Positions 9,330 through 17,191 of a stretch of 64,000 bases of DNA are shown here, in pieces (position 1 is the first letter of the stretch; every line of letters starts with the position of its first letter). The position numbers and the translations under genes were made by a program. The DNA is from Pseudomonadota bacterium (GTDB lineage: Bacteria > Pseudomonadota > Gammaproteobacteria > Burkholderiales > Chitinibacteraceae): assembly GCA_018261735.1 (NCBI GenBank), contig JAGTRM010000004.1, positions 83,081 through 147,080 of the forward strand, read 5' to 3'. The notes beneath the pieces were generated by a model. The model searched no databases, was not told the origin of the DNA, and worked only from the letters and a program-made list of their open reading frames with translations.

Positions 9330-10292
9330 ATGAATACCTGGTTGATGATTGGTATTGCCGCTTTGATTGTTGGCCCCGTATTGATAGCCATTGGAGCAAA
9401 GCAGGCACGCAAAGACAGCGAGCCGCCGCAACTGGTTCAACACGGGTATCTTGCTCTGGTACTCGGTGCTTTCATCCTGTTGGTGCAGTTTTTTTCCATT
9501 GCTGCGGCGATGCTGGTTTTTGTCCTGGTTTCCGGCGTAATCTGGGCCCTGGATCGCTTGGTGCTGGCTAAGAAGCGTACGACTGCATTGGCCCCGGACT
9601 GGGTGGAATATGGGCGCAGTTTTTTCCCCGTGATTCTGACGGTGTTTGTCCTGCGATCATTTCTGGTCGAACCGTTCCAGATCCCGTCATCCTCAATGCG
9701 CCCCGGTCTGGTCGTGGGTGATTTCATCCTGGTGAACAAGTTTTCCTATGGCATTCGCACCCCGATCGCCAACAATGTGCTGATTCCGGTGGGAACGCCC
9801 CAGCACGGCGATGTCATGGTTTTCAGCTATCCGGAAAATCCATCGATCAGTTATATCAAGCGGGTCATTGGTTTGCCGGGTGATACGGTAACCTATAAAG
9901 GAAAGCGTCTGACCGTGAATGGGGAGCCGGTAAAAACCGAGGCGGCAGGCGAGCATCTTTATTTCGAGCAAAGCGTGGAACCCGTGGTCAATCGGCAATT
10001 TACCGAGGTTTTTGGTACGCACTCCTATAACACCCTGGAGATTCCTCAGCAGCCTGCATTTGACTTGGGCAAGATTTCCGATTTTCCCTATCGCGAAAAT
10101 TGCCGCTATGATGATGATGCATTCACTTGCAAAGTACCTCAGGGCCACTATTTCATGATGGGAGACAATCGCGACCATAGTGCCGACAGCCGTTACTGGG
10201 GGTTTGTTTCGGAGAAGTATGTGATTGGCAAGGCCTTCCTGGTTTGGCTGAATATCAAGCAGCTGGGTCGGATCGGGACATCCATTCGCTAA
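9330..10292 (+). CDS. lepB: Signal peptidase I
   Basis: A 320-residue inner-membrane protease that removes signal peptides from secreted proteins. Membrane segments lie near residues 4-22, 41-75 and 98-112. The catalytic Ser/Lys dyad is S122 (PSSSMRPG) and K177 (SYIKRVIGLPGD). The late box MGDNRDHSADSRYWG is intact. It is 320 residues long, close to other Gram-negative LepB proteins. It follows lepA closely and precedes the DUF4845 gene by 11 bases. Confidence 0.96.
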   Translation: MNTWLMIGIAALIVGPVLIAIGAKQARKDSEPPQLVQHGYLALVLGAFILLVQFFSIAAAMLVFVLVSGVIWALDRLVLAKKRTTALAPDWVEYGRSFFPVILTVFVLRSFLVEPFQIPSSSMRPGLVVGDFILVNKFSYGIRTPIANNVLIPVGTPQHGDVMVFSYPENPSISYIKRVIGLPGDTVTYKGKRLTVNGEPVKTEAAGEHLYFEQSVEPVVNRQFTEVFGTHSYNTLEIPQQPAFDLGKISDFPYRENCRYDDDAFTCKVPQGHYFMMGDNRDHSADSRYWGFVSEKYVIGKAFLVWLNIKQLGRIGTSIR

Positions 10293-10303
10293 AGGAAAAC
10301 AGG

Positions 10304-10672
10304 ATGAAAAAACAGCAGGGATTATCGTTTTTTGGCTTCATCATTCTTGCCATCTTTGTGGCTGCCGCAGCGATCACCGGTTTCAAAGTGGTACCGGCAT
10401 ATACCCAGTATTTCAGTATCAAGTCGACCATCGCGCGGCTGGCAAAGGAAAGCAGTGGGGCAACGCCCGCATCGATCCGGGAATCATTCTCCAAGAGTGC
10501 CGAAATTGGTTACATCACAGATGTTTCCAGTAAGGATCTCAAGATTGCCCAAATTGGCGGTGTAACACGAATCGCTGTTGAATATGAAAAAGTGGTGCCT
10601 TTGGTCGCCAATATCAGCCTGCTGCTTGACTTCAATATTGATGAAGCATCCGGCAAATCCGCAGGGGATTAA
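10304..10672 (+). CDS. DUF4845 small membrane protein
   Basis: A 122-residue protein with one N-terminal membrane segment (FFGFIILAIFVAAAAITGF, about residues 9-27) and a small extracytoplasmic domain. It corresponds to the DUF4845 family, almost always found between lepB and rnc in betaproteobacteria; no function is established. ATG 10304 follows AAAGGAAAACAGG. It ends five bases before rnc. Confidence 0.85.
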   Translation: MKKQQGLSFFGFIILAIFVAAAAITGFKVVPAYTQYFSIKSTIARLAKESSGATPASIRESFSKSAEIGYITDVSSKDLKIAQIGGVTRIAVEYEKVVPLVANISLLLDFNIDEASGKSAGD

Positions 10673-10677
10673 GCAAA

Positions 10678-11385
10678 TTGTCCGTTGTCTTGCCTGCCGA
10701 GCGCCTTGAAAAAGCGCTCGGTTATTCATTTGCAGAGCGGCAGCGACTCAAGCAGGCGCTGACTCACCGCAGCTATTCGTCCCAACACAATGAACGTATC
10801 GAGTTTGTCGGTGACGGCATACTCAACGCTTTGGTTGCGCGCATGCTCTATCTGGCTTTTCCGCAAATGCCGGAAGGGGAGCTTTCGCGCACACGGGCCA
10901 GTCTGGTGTGTCAGGACTCGCTGGCCTTGATTGCGGCCAAGCTTAACCTGGGGGAGTACCTTTCCCTGGGCGAAGGCGAACTCAAGAGTGGCGGGCACAA
11001 ACGCCCGTCCATACTGGCCGATGCGCTGGAAGCTGTTTTGGGTTCGATCTGGCTCGATGGCGGTTTTGCGGCTGCAGAAGAAGTCATAACGCGCTTGTTT
11101 GCCGAGCGCATCGCGGCCATTGATCCCAATGCAGGCTCCAAGGATGCTAAAACCGCGCTGCAGGAATGGCTGCAGGCACGCAAATATTCGCTGCCGGCTT
11201 ATACCATCTTGCGCCAGGAAGGCGAATCGCCGGACCAGGTATTCGAGGTGAGTTGCGCTGTTGCTGAAAATACCATCACGACGCGTGCTGAAGGCCCCAG
11301 CCGTCGTGCCGCAGAACAATTGGCTGCAGCCGAGGCGTTGCGCCTTCTGATCGAGCGCCATCCAGGTAAAGGAAAGAAGAAATGA
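10678..11385 (+). CDS. rnc: Ribonuclease III
   Basis: A 235-residue double-stranded-RNA endonuclease for rRNA processing and mRNA turnover. The catalytic domain covers residues 1-150, with the signature segment [13 protein letters not shown] and the second acidic pair in [16 protein letters not shown]. The double-stranded-RNA-binding domain follows ([20 protein letters not shown] to [14 protein letters not shown]). The signature differs slightly from the usual ERLEFLGDS (I for L, G for S), though all acidic metal ligands remain. The start is TTG at 10678 after GGGGATTAA. The stop overlaps era by four bases. Confidence 0.95.
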   Translation: MSVVLPAERLEKALGYSFAERQRLKQALTHRSYSSQHNERIEFVGDGILNALVARMLYLAFPQMPEGELSRTRASLVCQDSLALIAAKLNLGEYLSLGEGELKSGGHKRPSILADALEAVLGSIWLDGGFAAAEEVITRLFAERIAAIDPNAGSKDAKTALQEWLQARKYSLPAYTILRQEGESPDQVFEVSCAVAENTITTRAEGPSRRAAEQLAAAEALRLLIERHPGKGKKK

Positions 11386-12308
11386 ACGAATTGGAAGAAG
11401 TAGGCGCCGAAATGTTTCGTTGCGGTTTTGTGGCCATCGTCGGGCGTCCCAATGTGGGCAAGTCCACACTGCTCAACCACCTGATCGGGCAAAAAATCAG
11501 CATTACTTCGCGCAAGGCGCAGACCACCCGTCATCGCATTACCGGCGTGTTGACCACGGATTCCGCGCAGTTCGTATTTGTCGATACGCCCGGGTTTCAG
11601 ACCAAATATCGCAATGCGCTCAATCAGGCAATGAACCGCAGCGTGACGACTACGCTGGCTGATGTCGATGTAATTCTTTTTGTGGTGGAAGCCGGCCGAT
11701 TCGGCCCAGCCGATGAAGAGGTTCTCAAGCTGCTGCCGAAGTCTCGCCCGGTACTGCTGGTCATCAACAAAATGGATGAGCTGGCAGACAAGGGCAGCAT
11801 GTTGCCTTTTGTGGAAAGCATCTCCAAGCGTTTCGACTTCCATGCCATCGTGCCGGTTTCCGCACAAAAGAAGCAGAAACTCGATGTGTTGATGAAGGTA
11901 GTAGAGCCGTTGTTGCCAGAATCCACCCCGTTTTACGATGAAGAACAGATCACAGATCGCAATGAGCGTTTTCTTGCCGCCGAAATCATTCGCGAGAAGA
12001 TTTTCCGCCTGCTGGGCGATGAATTGCCCTATTCCATGACGGTTGAAATCGAACAGTTCGAGGAAGAAGTACTGCCACGTGATGGCAGCGAGTTGCGCCG
12101 GATTCATGCCGCAATCCTGGTTGACCGTGATGGCCAAAAAGCCATCCTGATTGGCAAAAATGGGGAAAAACTCAAGAAAATCGGCACTGATGCCCGTCTC
12201 GATATGGAAAAGCTGTTTGATGCGAAAGTCCATCTCGAGATTTGGGTTAAGGTAAAGAGTGGGTGGGCGGACGATACACGGCTGATTCGTCAGTTTGGTT
12301 ACGAATAA
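11382..12308 (+). CDS. era: Ribosome-assembly GTPase Era
   Basis: A 308-residue GTPase that binds 16S rRNA during 30S maturation. G1 is GRPNVGKST (21-29), G3 is DTPGF (68-72) and G4 is NKMD (129-132). A C-terminal KH domain carries the [11 protein letters not shown] loop. The annotated ATG overlaps rnc; the family usually begins near [11 protein letters not shown], so M11 is a possible alternative start. It lies in the conserved rnc-era-recO order. Confidence 0.97.
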   Translation: MNELEEVGAEMFRCGFVAIVGRPNVGKSTLLNHLIGQKISITSRKAQTTRHRITGVLTTDSAQFVFVDTPGFQTKYRNALNQAMNRSVTTTLADVDVILFVVEAGRFGPADEEVLKLLPKSRPVLLVINKMDELADKGSMLPFVESISKRFDFHAIVPVSAQKKQKLDVLMKVVEPLLPESTPFYDEEQITDRNERFLAAEIIREKIFRLLGDELPYSMTVEIEQFEEEVLPRDGSELRRIHAAILVDRDGQKAILIGKNGEKLKKIGTDARLDMEKLFDAKVHLEIWVKVKSGWADDTRLIRQFGYE

Positions 12309-12328
12309 GCGCGCCAACGACGATTGCC

Positions 12329-13057
12329 GTGGCGAAATCAAAGCCCCTGCGCATCGATGCGCAACCTGCTTTTGTCCTGCACCAGTATCCTTACCGGGAA
12401 ACCAGCCGGCTGCTTGAAGTATTCAGCCGGGATCATGGCCGCCTTGCCTTGGTAGCACGCGGTGCGCAGCGGCCTGGTTCGCAACTGCGGGCGGTATTGC
12501 TGGGCTTTCAGCCGGTCATGCTTTCCTGGTTTGGTACGGGCGAAGTCAAAACCCTGCATTCCGCGGAATGGCAGGGCGGTATTCCCCAGCCAACCGGACT
12601 GCCGTTACTGTGCGGTTTCTATCTGAACGAGCTTTTACTGCGTCTGTTGCCCCGCGATGAACCCAACCCCGCTCTGTTTGCCGCGTATTTTGAAGCCGTC
12701 CGGGATTTGGCCATTTTCTCCAGTGAAAAAGATTCCGTTGAGCCGATACTGCGCAATTTCGAGCGGCAGCTGTTGCAGACGACGGGCTATGGGCCGGATT
12801 GGCGGGTTACCAGCAGTGGTGAACCGGTTATTGCCGGTCTCGAATACGTGTTTTTACCGGGGCAGGGCATTGTTCCTGCCCGAGCGGACCTCCCCCGTTA
12901 TGACGGTAGTGCCTTGCTTGCCTTTGCCTGTGGCGACATGCAATCGGAAAAGGTACTGGGGCAGTCCAAGATGCTGATGAGGCAGGCGTTTTCTGCCATT
13001 CTGGGTGACGAGCCCTTGCATACCCGGCAACTCTTGCTTGATTTGCAGAAACTGTGA
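12329..13057 (+). CDS. recO: DNA repair protein RecO
   Basis: A 242-residue recombination mediator that loads RecA with RecF/RecR. The N-terminal OB fold is clear (QPAFVLHQYPYRETSRLLEVF, RDHGRLALVARGAQRP), followed by the helical domain. No zinc-cysteine cluster is evident, as in many betaproteobacterial RecO proteins. The GTG at 12329 was chosen because the family starts just before the QPAFVLH strand and this avoids overlap with era; the frame is open upstream to 12263. The ribosome site is weak. Start position is the main doubt. Confidence 0.9.
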   Translation: MAKSKPLRIDAQPAFVLHQYPYRETSRLLEVFSRDHGRLALVARGAQRPGSQLRAVLLGFQPVMLSWFGTGEVKTLHSAEWQGGIPQPTGLPLLCGFYLNELLLRLLPRDEPNPALFAAYFEAVRDLAIFSSEKDSVEPILRNFERQLLQTTGYGPDWRVTSSGEPVIAGLEYVFLPGQGIVPARADLPRYDGSALLAFACGDMQSEKVLGQSKMLMRQAFSAILGDEPLHTRQLLLDLQKL

Positions 13058-13114
13058 TGTTTTCTTTTCATTGCGGGATGCCGCAGACTATTTTTTGTTA
13101 GAGCGCGAGAAATC

Positions 13115-13861
13115 ATGATCCAGCTTGGTGTCAATATCGATCACGTGGCCACTTTGCGCAACGCCCGTGGCACAACCTACCCCAGTCCGATCCTTGCCGC
13201 ACAACTTGCCGAACAAGCCGGTGCCGACCTGATTACCCTGCATTTGCGCGAAGACCGCCGCCATATCCGCGATAATGATGTGCGTCTGATCCGTGAAGTC
13301 GTGCAAACCCGGATGAATCTGGAAATGGCGCTTACTCCGGAAATGCTGGCCCATGCGTTGGAGATCAAGCCACATGATGTTTGCATCGTGCCTGAACGCC
13401 GCGCGGAGGTCACCACCGAAGGCGGGCTGGATGTCAAAGGGCACTATGCTCTGGTTGCTGAATACACGCAAAAACTGACACTCGCCGGTATCCGCGTTTC
13501 CATTTTTATTGATCCTGATCCCGAACAGATTACACTGGCCCACCAGGCAGGTGCTCCCGTAATTGAAATCCATACGGGACGGTATGCGGATGCCGCAAAC
13601 CCCGCTGAACGCGAAAAGGAGCTGCAACGAGTCAAAACGGCCGCAGAGTTTGCCGCGTCGTTGGGATTGGTGGTCAATGCGGGACATGGGCTCAATTATC
13701 ATAATGTTCAACCGGTTGCAGCCATTCTACAAATCAGTGAACTGAATATTGGCCACGCCATTATTGGCCATGCGGTCTTCGTGGGCTTGGAGCGGGCAAT
13801 TAAAGAAATGTACGGCTTGATGCGCGAAGCCCGTTCCGAGGCGGTAAAGGCGGCGCGCTAA
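13115..13861 (+). CDS. pdxJ: Pyridoxine 5'-phosphate synthase
   Basis: A 248-residue TIM-barrel enzyme that condenses aminoacetone phosphate derivative and deoxyxylulose 5-phosphate to form vitamin B6. It begins [20 protein letters not shown]; the active-site histidines are in [13 protein letters not shown] (about H43 and H50) and [11 protein letters not shown]. It ends the rnc-era-recO-pdxJ run. acpS, which often follows pdxJ, is absent here. Its substrate DXP would come from Dxs, encoded at about 54 kb. Confidence 0.96.
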   Translation: MIQLGVNIDHVATLRNARGTTYPSPILAAQLAEQAGADLITLHLREDRRHIRDNDVRLIREVVQTRMNLEMALTPEMLAHALEIKPHDVCIVPERRAEVTTEGGLDVKGHYALVAEYTQKLTLAGIRVSIFIDPDPEQITLAHQAGAPVIEIHTGRYADAANPAEREKELQRVKTAAEFAASLGLVVNAGHGLNYHNVQPVAAILQISELNIGHAIIGHAVFVGLERAIKEMYGLMREARSEAVKAAR

Positions 13862-13939
13862 AAAGCGGTAAATGTATCCGGATGCTTCTATGCTGGAATT
13901 GGACGTGCAGTGTAGCGAAACAACGGAAAGGAGTTTGCC

Positions 13940-14311
13940 ATGATCTCCCTGTCTCATGAAGACGGCTATTATCACGCAGTGGTTTTCAACGAATTTACAC
14001 TGCAGGATTTTCATGAATTCGAACAATGCGTTGCATATGCAGCCAAGTTTGAAGGGCCCGCACGTATTTTGGTTGACTTGCGAAATATGTCGGGATATAC
14101 GCTGGATATGGCTTTTGAGGATGTTAATTTCACAAAAGAACACGGCCGGGACATAGAAAGAATTGCTGTGCTTACCATTGATCAATGGGTGACATGGTCT
14201 GCCTGGTTGGCACGCATGCTGACAGGAGCAGATATCCAGGTATTTGAAGAACAGGATGATGCTATTTACTGGTTATCGCACTCTGAGCCGGAGGCAACCA
14301 AAGCGGGTTGA
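13940..14311 (+). CDS. SpoIIAA-like (STAS-fold) protein
   Basis: A 123-residue soluble protein whose pattern (MISLSHEDGYYHAVVFNEFT, FEGPARILVDLRNMSGYT, ERIAVLTIDQWVTW) fits the SpoIIAA-like family, a STAS-type fold related to anti-sigma-factor antagonists. The phosphorylatable serine of true SpoIIAA is not conserved in this subfamily, so a partner-switch role is not established. A ribosome site GGAAAGGAG precedes ATG 13940. It is followed after 28 bases by the PilZ-like gene, with which it may form a unit. Its base composition looks more AT-rich than pdxJ next door. Confidence 0.65.
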   Translation: MISLSHEDGYYHAVVFNEFTLQDFHEFEQCVAYAAKFEGPARILVDLRNMSGYTLDMAFEDVNFTKEHGRDIERIAVLTIDQWVTWSAWLARMLTGADIQVFEEQDDAIYWLSHSEPEATKAG

Positions 14312-14339
14312 TGACGACTGACAACGGAAACAGTGACTC

Positions 14340-16058
14340 ATGCTAGATCGACTTACCTCTTTGCTGACCCGGCATAAAGTGCCACTTGCCAGCGCCAAGG
14401 CCGCGCAGTCATGGTGGCGGCCGCTTGATGAGACTGATCCGGAAAATCAGCTGTTGAAGGTGGATCATGCCGTTTCTGATTTCTTGGTAGGCAAGCAGCC
14501 TCTTTCACTTGATATCCTGCAGTCTTTGTTATGGCTGGATAACGCGGTGCAACCAGCACTTGAGTCGATATGCTTCCAGTATGTTTCCAATCCGCGCATG
14601 CCAAGGGAAATCGAACAAAAGCTCTGGCGCTTGATTCATGGCTTTTCACAAAGAATGGTCGAAGCCTACGGTCGATATGTGCAGGCCGGCGGGGGTGAAA
14701 ACAGCAATAACTCATTTGATTCCGAAATGCCAAAAATCCTGGCTCGGTCATTGCGTTATCTTGCCATCCAGGCGAAATGGCATTATTTCCGGTTTGAAAA
14801 GGCTACCCCAAAGCTTTGGAAAATGGCCAATCAATATTATCGGCTTGCTGAAATTGAGAATTTCGATAGCAATCCTTTTACGCTCTATCCCAGTATTTCT
14901 GAACAAGTTACATCATGCGCGGATGAATATATCCAGATGCTGATGCTGGCCACGGTTTCCAACAATAATTTGACAGCCATGCAAATGGATAATTTGGATA
15001 CCTGGCTCGAACGCTGGTCCAAGTTATTGCAATTGGACCGGAACTACCATAGTGAGCAACATCATTACCGTGTGTCCTTGCTTGGCTCAAACGGGCCACA
15101 AAAGATCGATACGACAATGACTGGAGAGCTCTGTCGTTACTGGGGCGTCGGGGAATTGGTCCGCTGCATTCATGAAAAACTGGTCCAACTCGAAGGGGGA
15201 GCAACACCTCAAAGCCTTGAATTGGGTGAAAAAATTCCGTCGGTGGGCGTGATTGAACTGCTCAAGCAACTCGATCAGTTCTGGACGATGAGCATGCGGC
15301 ATAGCCAGATTCAGCGCATGGAACGGTTCAAGGTCAACAAATCAGTGCACGTGATCCATGGGCTTGATAGCTTGTGTACTCATATTCGTGAAGATAATAA
15401 CCGCCATCGACAAGAATTTGGCACTGAAAAAAGTACCGGCAAGGCGGATTTTGATGAAGTCATGGATATGCGTCTTTATGGATTCGTATCTGATCGAACG
15501 CGGAGCAAACTGGCGCAAAATCCCCATGCCTTGCAGGATAACAAGCAACAAGTCTGGCAGACATGGATTGTCGACAACGAAAGTGTGAGCGGTTTGGGGA
15601 CGGTGCTGAATTCCAATACCAACGAGTGGGTCAAGCCCGGGCGTTTGATCGGTGTTCGGTTTGACGAAAAAGACAATTGGCGTGTGGGTGTTGTGCGCCG
15701 ATTGAATCGACTCAATCATGATGAGCTTTTCGCTGGTATTCAAATATTGGCAAATACGCCGGTTACGGTCACGATGCGCTCCGATGAGCTAGACCGGATG
15801 GAAGGCATTACGGTAACAGACCCCGGGTTTCATGGCGGGATTGACTTGCCCAACGTGAAAATGGCGCTTTATTTGCCCCATAAAGTTGAAGGAGCAAACA
15901 TCAATTCACTGATCATGCGTGCGGCGGACTATAGCCCCAATCGGGTTTGCCGGGTTCAAGCGCGTGACAAGGTGTTTTCCGTGAGTCTTGGCGTGGTGCT
16001 GGAAAAAGGGGTTGACTGGACCTGGGTGACAGTCAATGTCCTGAACAAGGAAAAATGA
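14340..16058 (+). CDS. Large protein with C-terminal PilZ-like domain
   Basis: A 572-residue cytoplasmic protein. The first 300 residues are helical and unmatched by any family I recognise. From about residue 322 to 470 the sequence resembles a PilZ domain, the cyclic-di-GMP-binding fold: R326 and R329 in QRMERFKVNKSVHVIHG at its start, and the N413-E-S-V-S-G418 motif in VDNESVSGLG, matching [DN]xSxxG. The arginine pair has RxxR rather than RxxxR spacing, and the two motifs are unusually far apart. A final segment (about 470-572) is a second beta-rich region. Cyclic-di-GMP binding is therefore an inference. The gene follows the SpoIIAA-like gene in the same direction. Confidence 0.6.
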   Translation: MLDRLTSLLTRHKVPLASAKAAQSWWRPLDETDPENQLLKVDHAVSDFLVGKQPLSLDILQSLLWLDNAVQPALESICFQYVSNPRMPREIEQKLWRLIHGFSQRMVEAYGRYVQAGGGENSNNSFDSEMPKILARSLRYLAIQAKWHYFRFEKATPKLWKMANQYYRLAEIENFDSNPFTLYPSISEQVTSCADEYIQMLMLATVSNNNLTAMQMDNLDTWLERWSKLLQLDRNYHSEQHHYRVSLLGSNGPQKIDTTMTGELCRYWGVGELVRCIHEKLVQLEGGATPQSLELGEKIPSVGVIELLKQLDQFWTMSMRHSQIQRMERFKVNKSVHVIHGLDSLCTHIREDNNRHRQEFGTEKSTGKADFDEVMDMRLYGFVSDRTRSKLAQNPHALQDNKQQVWQTWIVDNESVSGLGTVLNSNTNEWVKPGRLIGVRFDEKDNWRVGVVRRLNRLNHDELFAGIQILANTPVTVTMRSDELDRMEGITVTDPGFHGGIDLPNVKMALYLPHKVEGANINSLIMRAADYSPNRVCRVQARDKVFSVSLGVVLEKGVDWTWVTVNVLNKEK

Positions 16059-16105
16059 TTTTTCCGTGGAGTAAATGTTCGTTGAATCAATCGGTTGTGG
16101 ATGTT

Positions 16106-16160
16106 CAGACCTGATCTGGACATGCATTTTCGAGAGCGTGCAATGACCAGATCGGGCCTG
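16106..16160. terminator. Long hairpin between convergent genes
   Basis: CCTGATCTGG at 16110 pairs with CCAGATCGGG at 16147 (nine of ten plus a wobble pair), flanked by CAG/CTG pairs. The loop can itself fold through GCAT and the GTGC at 16138-16141. It sits between the PilZ-like gene and rdgC, so it may stop transcription from both sides. Confidence 0.45.
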
Positions 16161-16175
16161 TATTTCTACCCCAGA

Positions 16176-17090
16176 CTAATTTCCTTGTTTGCTTTCTCCG
16201 CCGAGCGCTGCGAGCAGTGCCGGAAAGAAACGACGTAGTTCACCGACCAACAGTGCGAGCGATGAATCGAACAGCGCGGCTTGGTCAGAAGCATCTGCAT
16301 CCTCCAATTCTTCCTGCACCACATCGAGCATGGCCAGTCGCTTGATTTCCAGTTTGTCGGAAAGCAAGAAGGCTAGCCGATCCTCCCAGACCAAGCCAAG
16401 ACGACTGACAAGTTTGCCGTTGACGAGGTTTTGGCGCACTTCGTCGGATTCCAGGTGTTGGCGGGTAAAGCGTGCGACCGCCCCATCATCACCCGGGAAA
16501 CGCAATTCGCAATCCGCATCCAGCGTAAATGGCTCTGCGGCACCTTCTTGCAGCCATAGCGTCATTGCGGTTTGCGGGGATGTTTGGGTGTCTATCAATT
16601 GCGTCGGCAGGCTGCCCAAGGCCTCCCGCAGGACGGAAAGCAGGTTTTCTGTCTTGCTGGCAGAGCCCCCTTCAACCCAAATCCAGCCATTTTCCAAGTC
16701 GATCAGTGCACGTTGGCTGCGGCTCTTGGCAAATGCGCGTGGAATCAACTCTTCGGCAATGTGTTCACGGATTTCACGGATTTCACGCCGGCCGACACGG
16801 CGATTTTCATCCGCTTCGATTTTTTGGATACGGTTGTCGGCTTGCTGATTGACTACTGCTGCAGGAAGCAGTTTTTCCTCGGTTTTAAGGCAGACCAGCA
16901 CGGCATTCTGATAACTGGGCGCATAAAGGTCAGGCATGTGCGCTGCGGGAGGGATCCAGCCCTGAGAAAAAAGATCATGAGTGCTGCAGGGTACAAACGG
17001 CTTGCTTGCAAGGGCAGTAGCGATCTTTTCCTGGGTCAGGTTGTGATCTGCGGCGAGACGGTAGGATTGAATATTACGAAACCAGAGCAT
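16176..17090 (-). CDS. rdgC: Recombination-associated protein RdgC
   Basis: A 304-residue nucleoid-associated DNA-binding protein that forms a ring around duplex DNA and restrains RecA. The start MLWFRNIQSYRLAAD is the conserved RdgC opening, and PNAVLVCLKTEEKLLPAAVV-type strands and AKSRSQRALIDLENGWIWVE follow. The frame is open upstream to 17513, but the ATG at 17090 gives the family N-terminus and length. It has no operon partner: the P-type ATPase gene lies about 100 bases upstream in the same direction. Confidence 0.93.
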   Translation of the reverse strand: MLWFRNIQSYRLAADHNLTQEKIATALASKPFVPCSTHDLFSQGWIPPAAHMPDLYAPSYQNAVLVCLKTEEKLLPAAVVNQQADNRIQKIEADENRRVGRREIREIREHIAEELIPRAFAKSRSQRALIDLENGWIWVEGGSASKTENLLSVLREALGSLPTQLIDTQTSPQTAMTLWLQEGAAEPFTLDADCELRFPGDDGAVARFTRQHLESDEVRQNLVNGKLVSRLGLVWEDRLAFLLSDKLEIKRLAMLDVVQEELEDADASDQAALFDSSLALLVGELRRFFPALLAALGGESKQGN

Positions 17091-17191
17091 GACAAATCCA
17101 TCGGGTGAGGGTGCGCAATTGTATATGCATGAGGGATTTGTTGGTGGTTCGCTCATCGATGAAATTTGCTGGCGCCGACAGAACCCACTGG

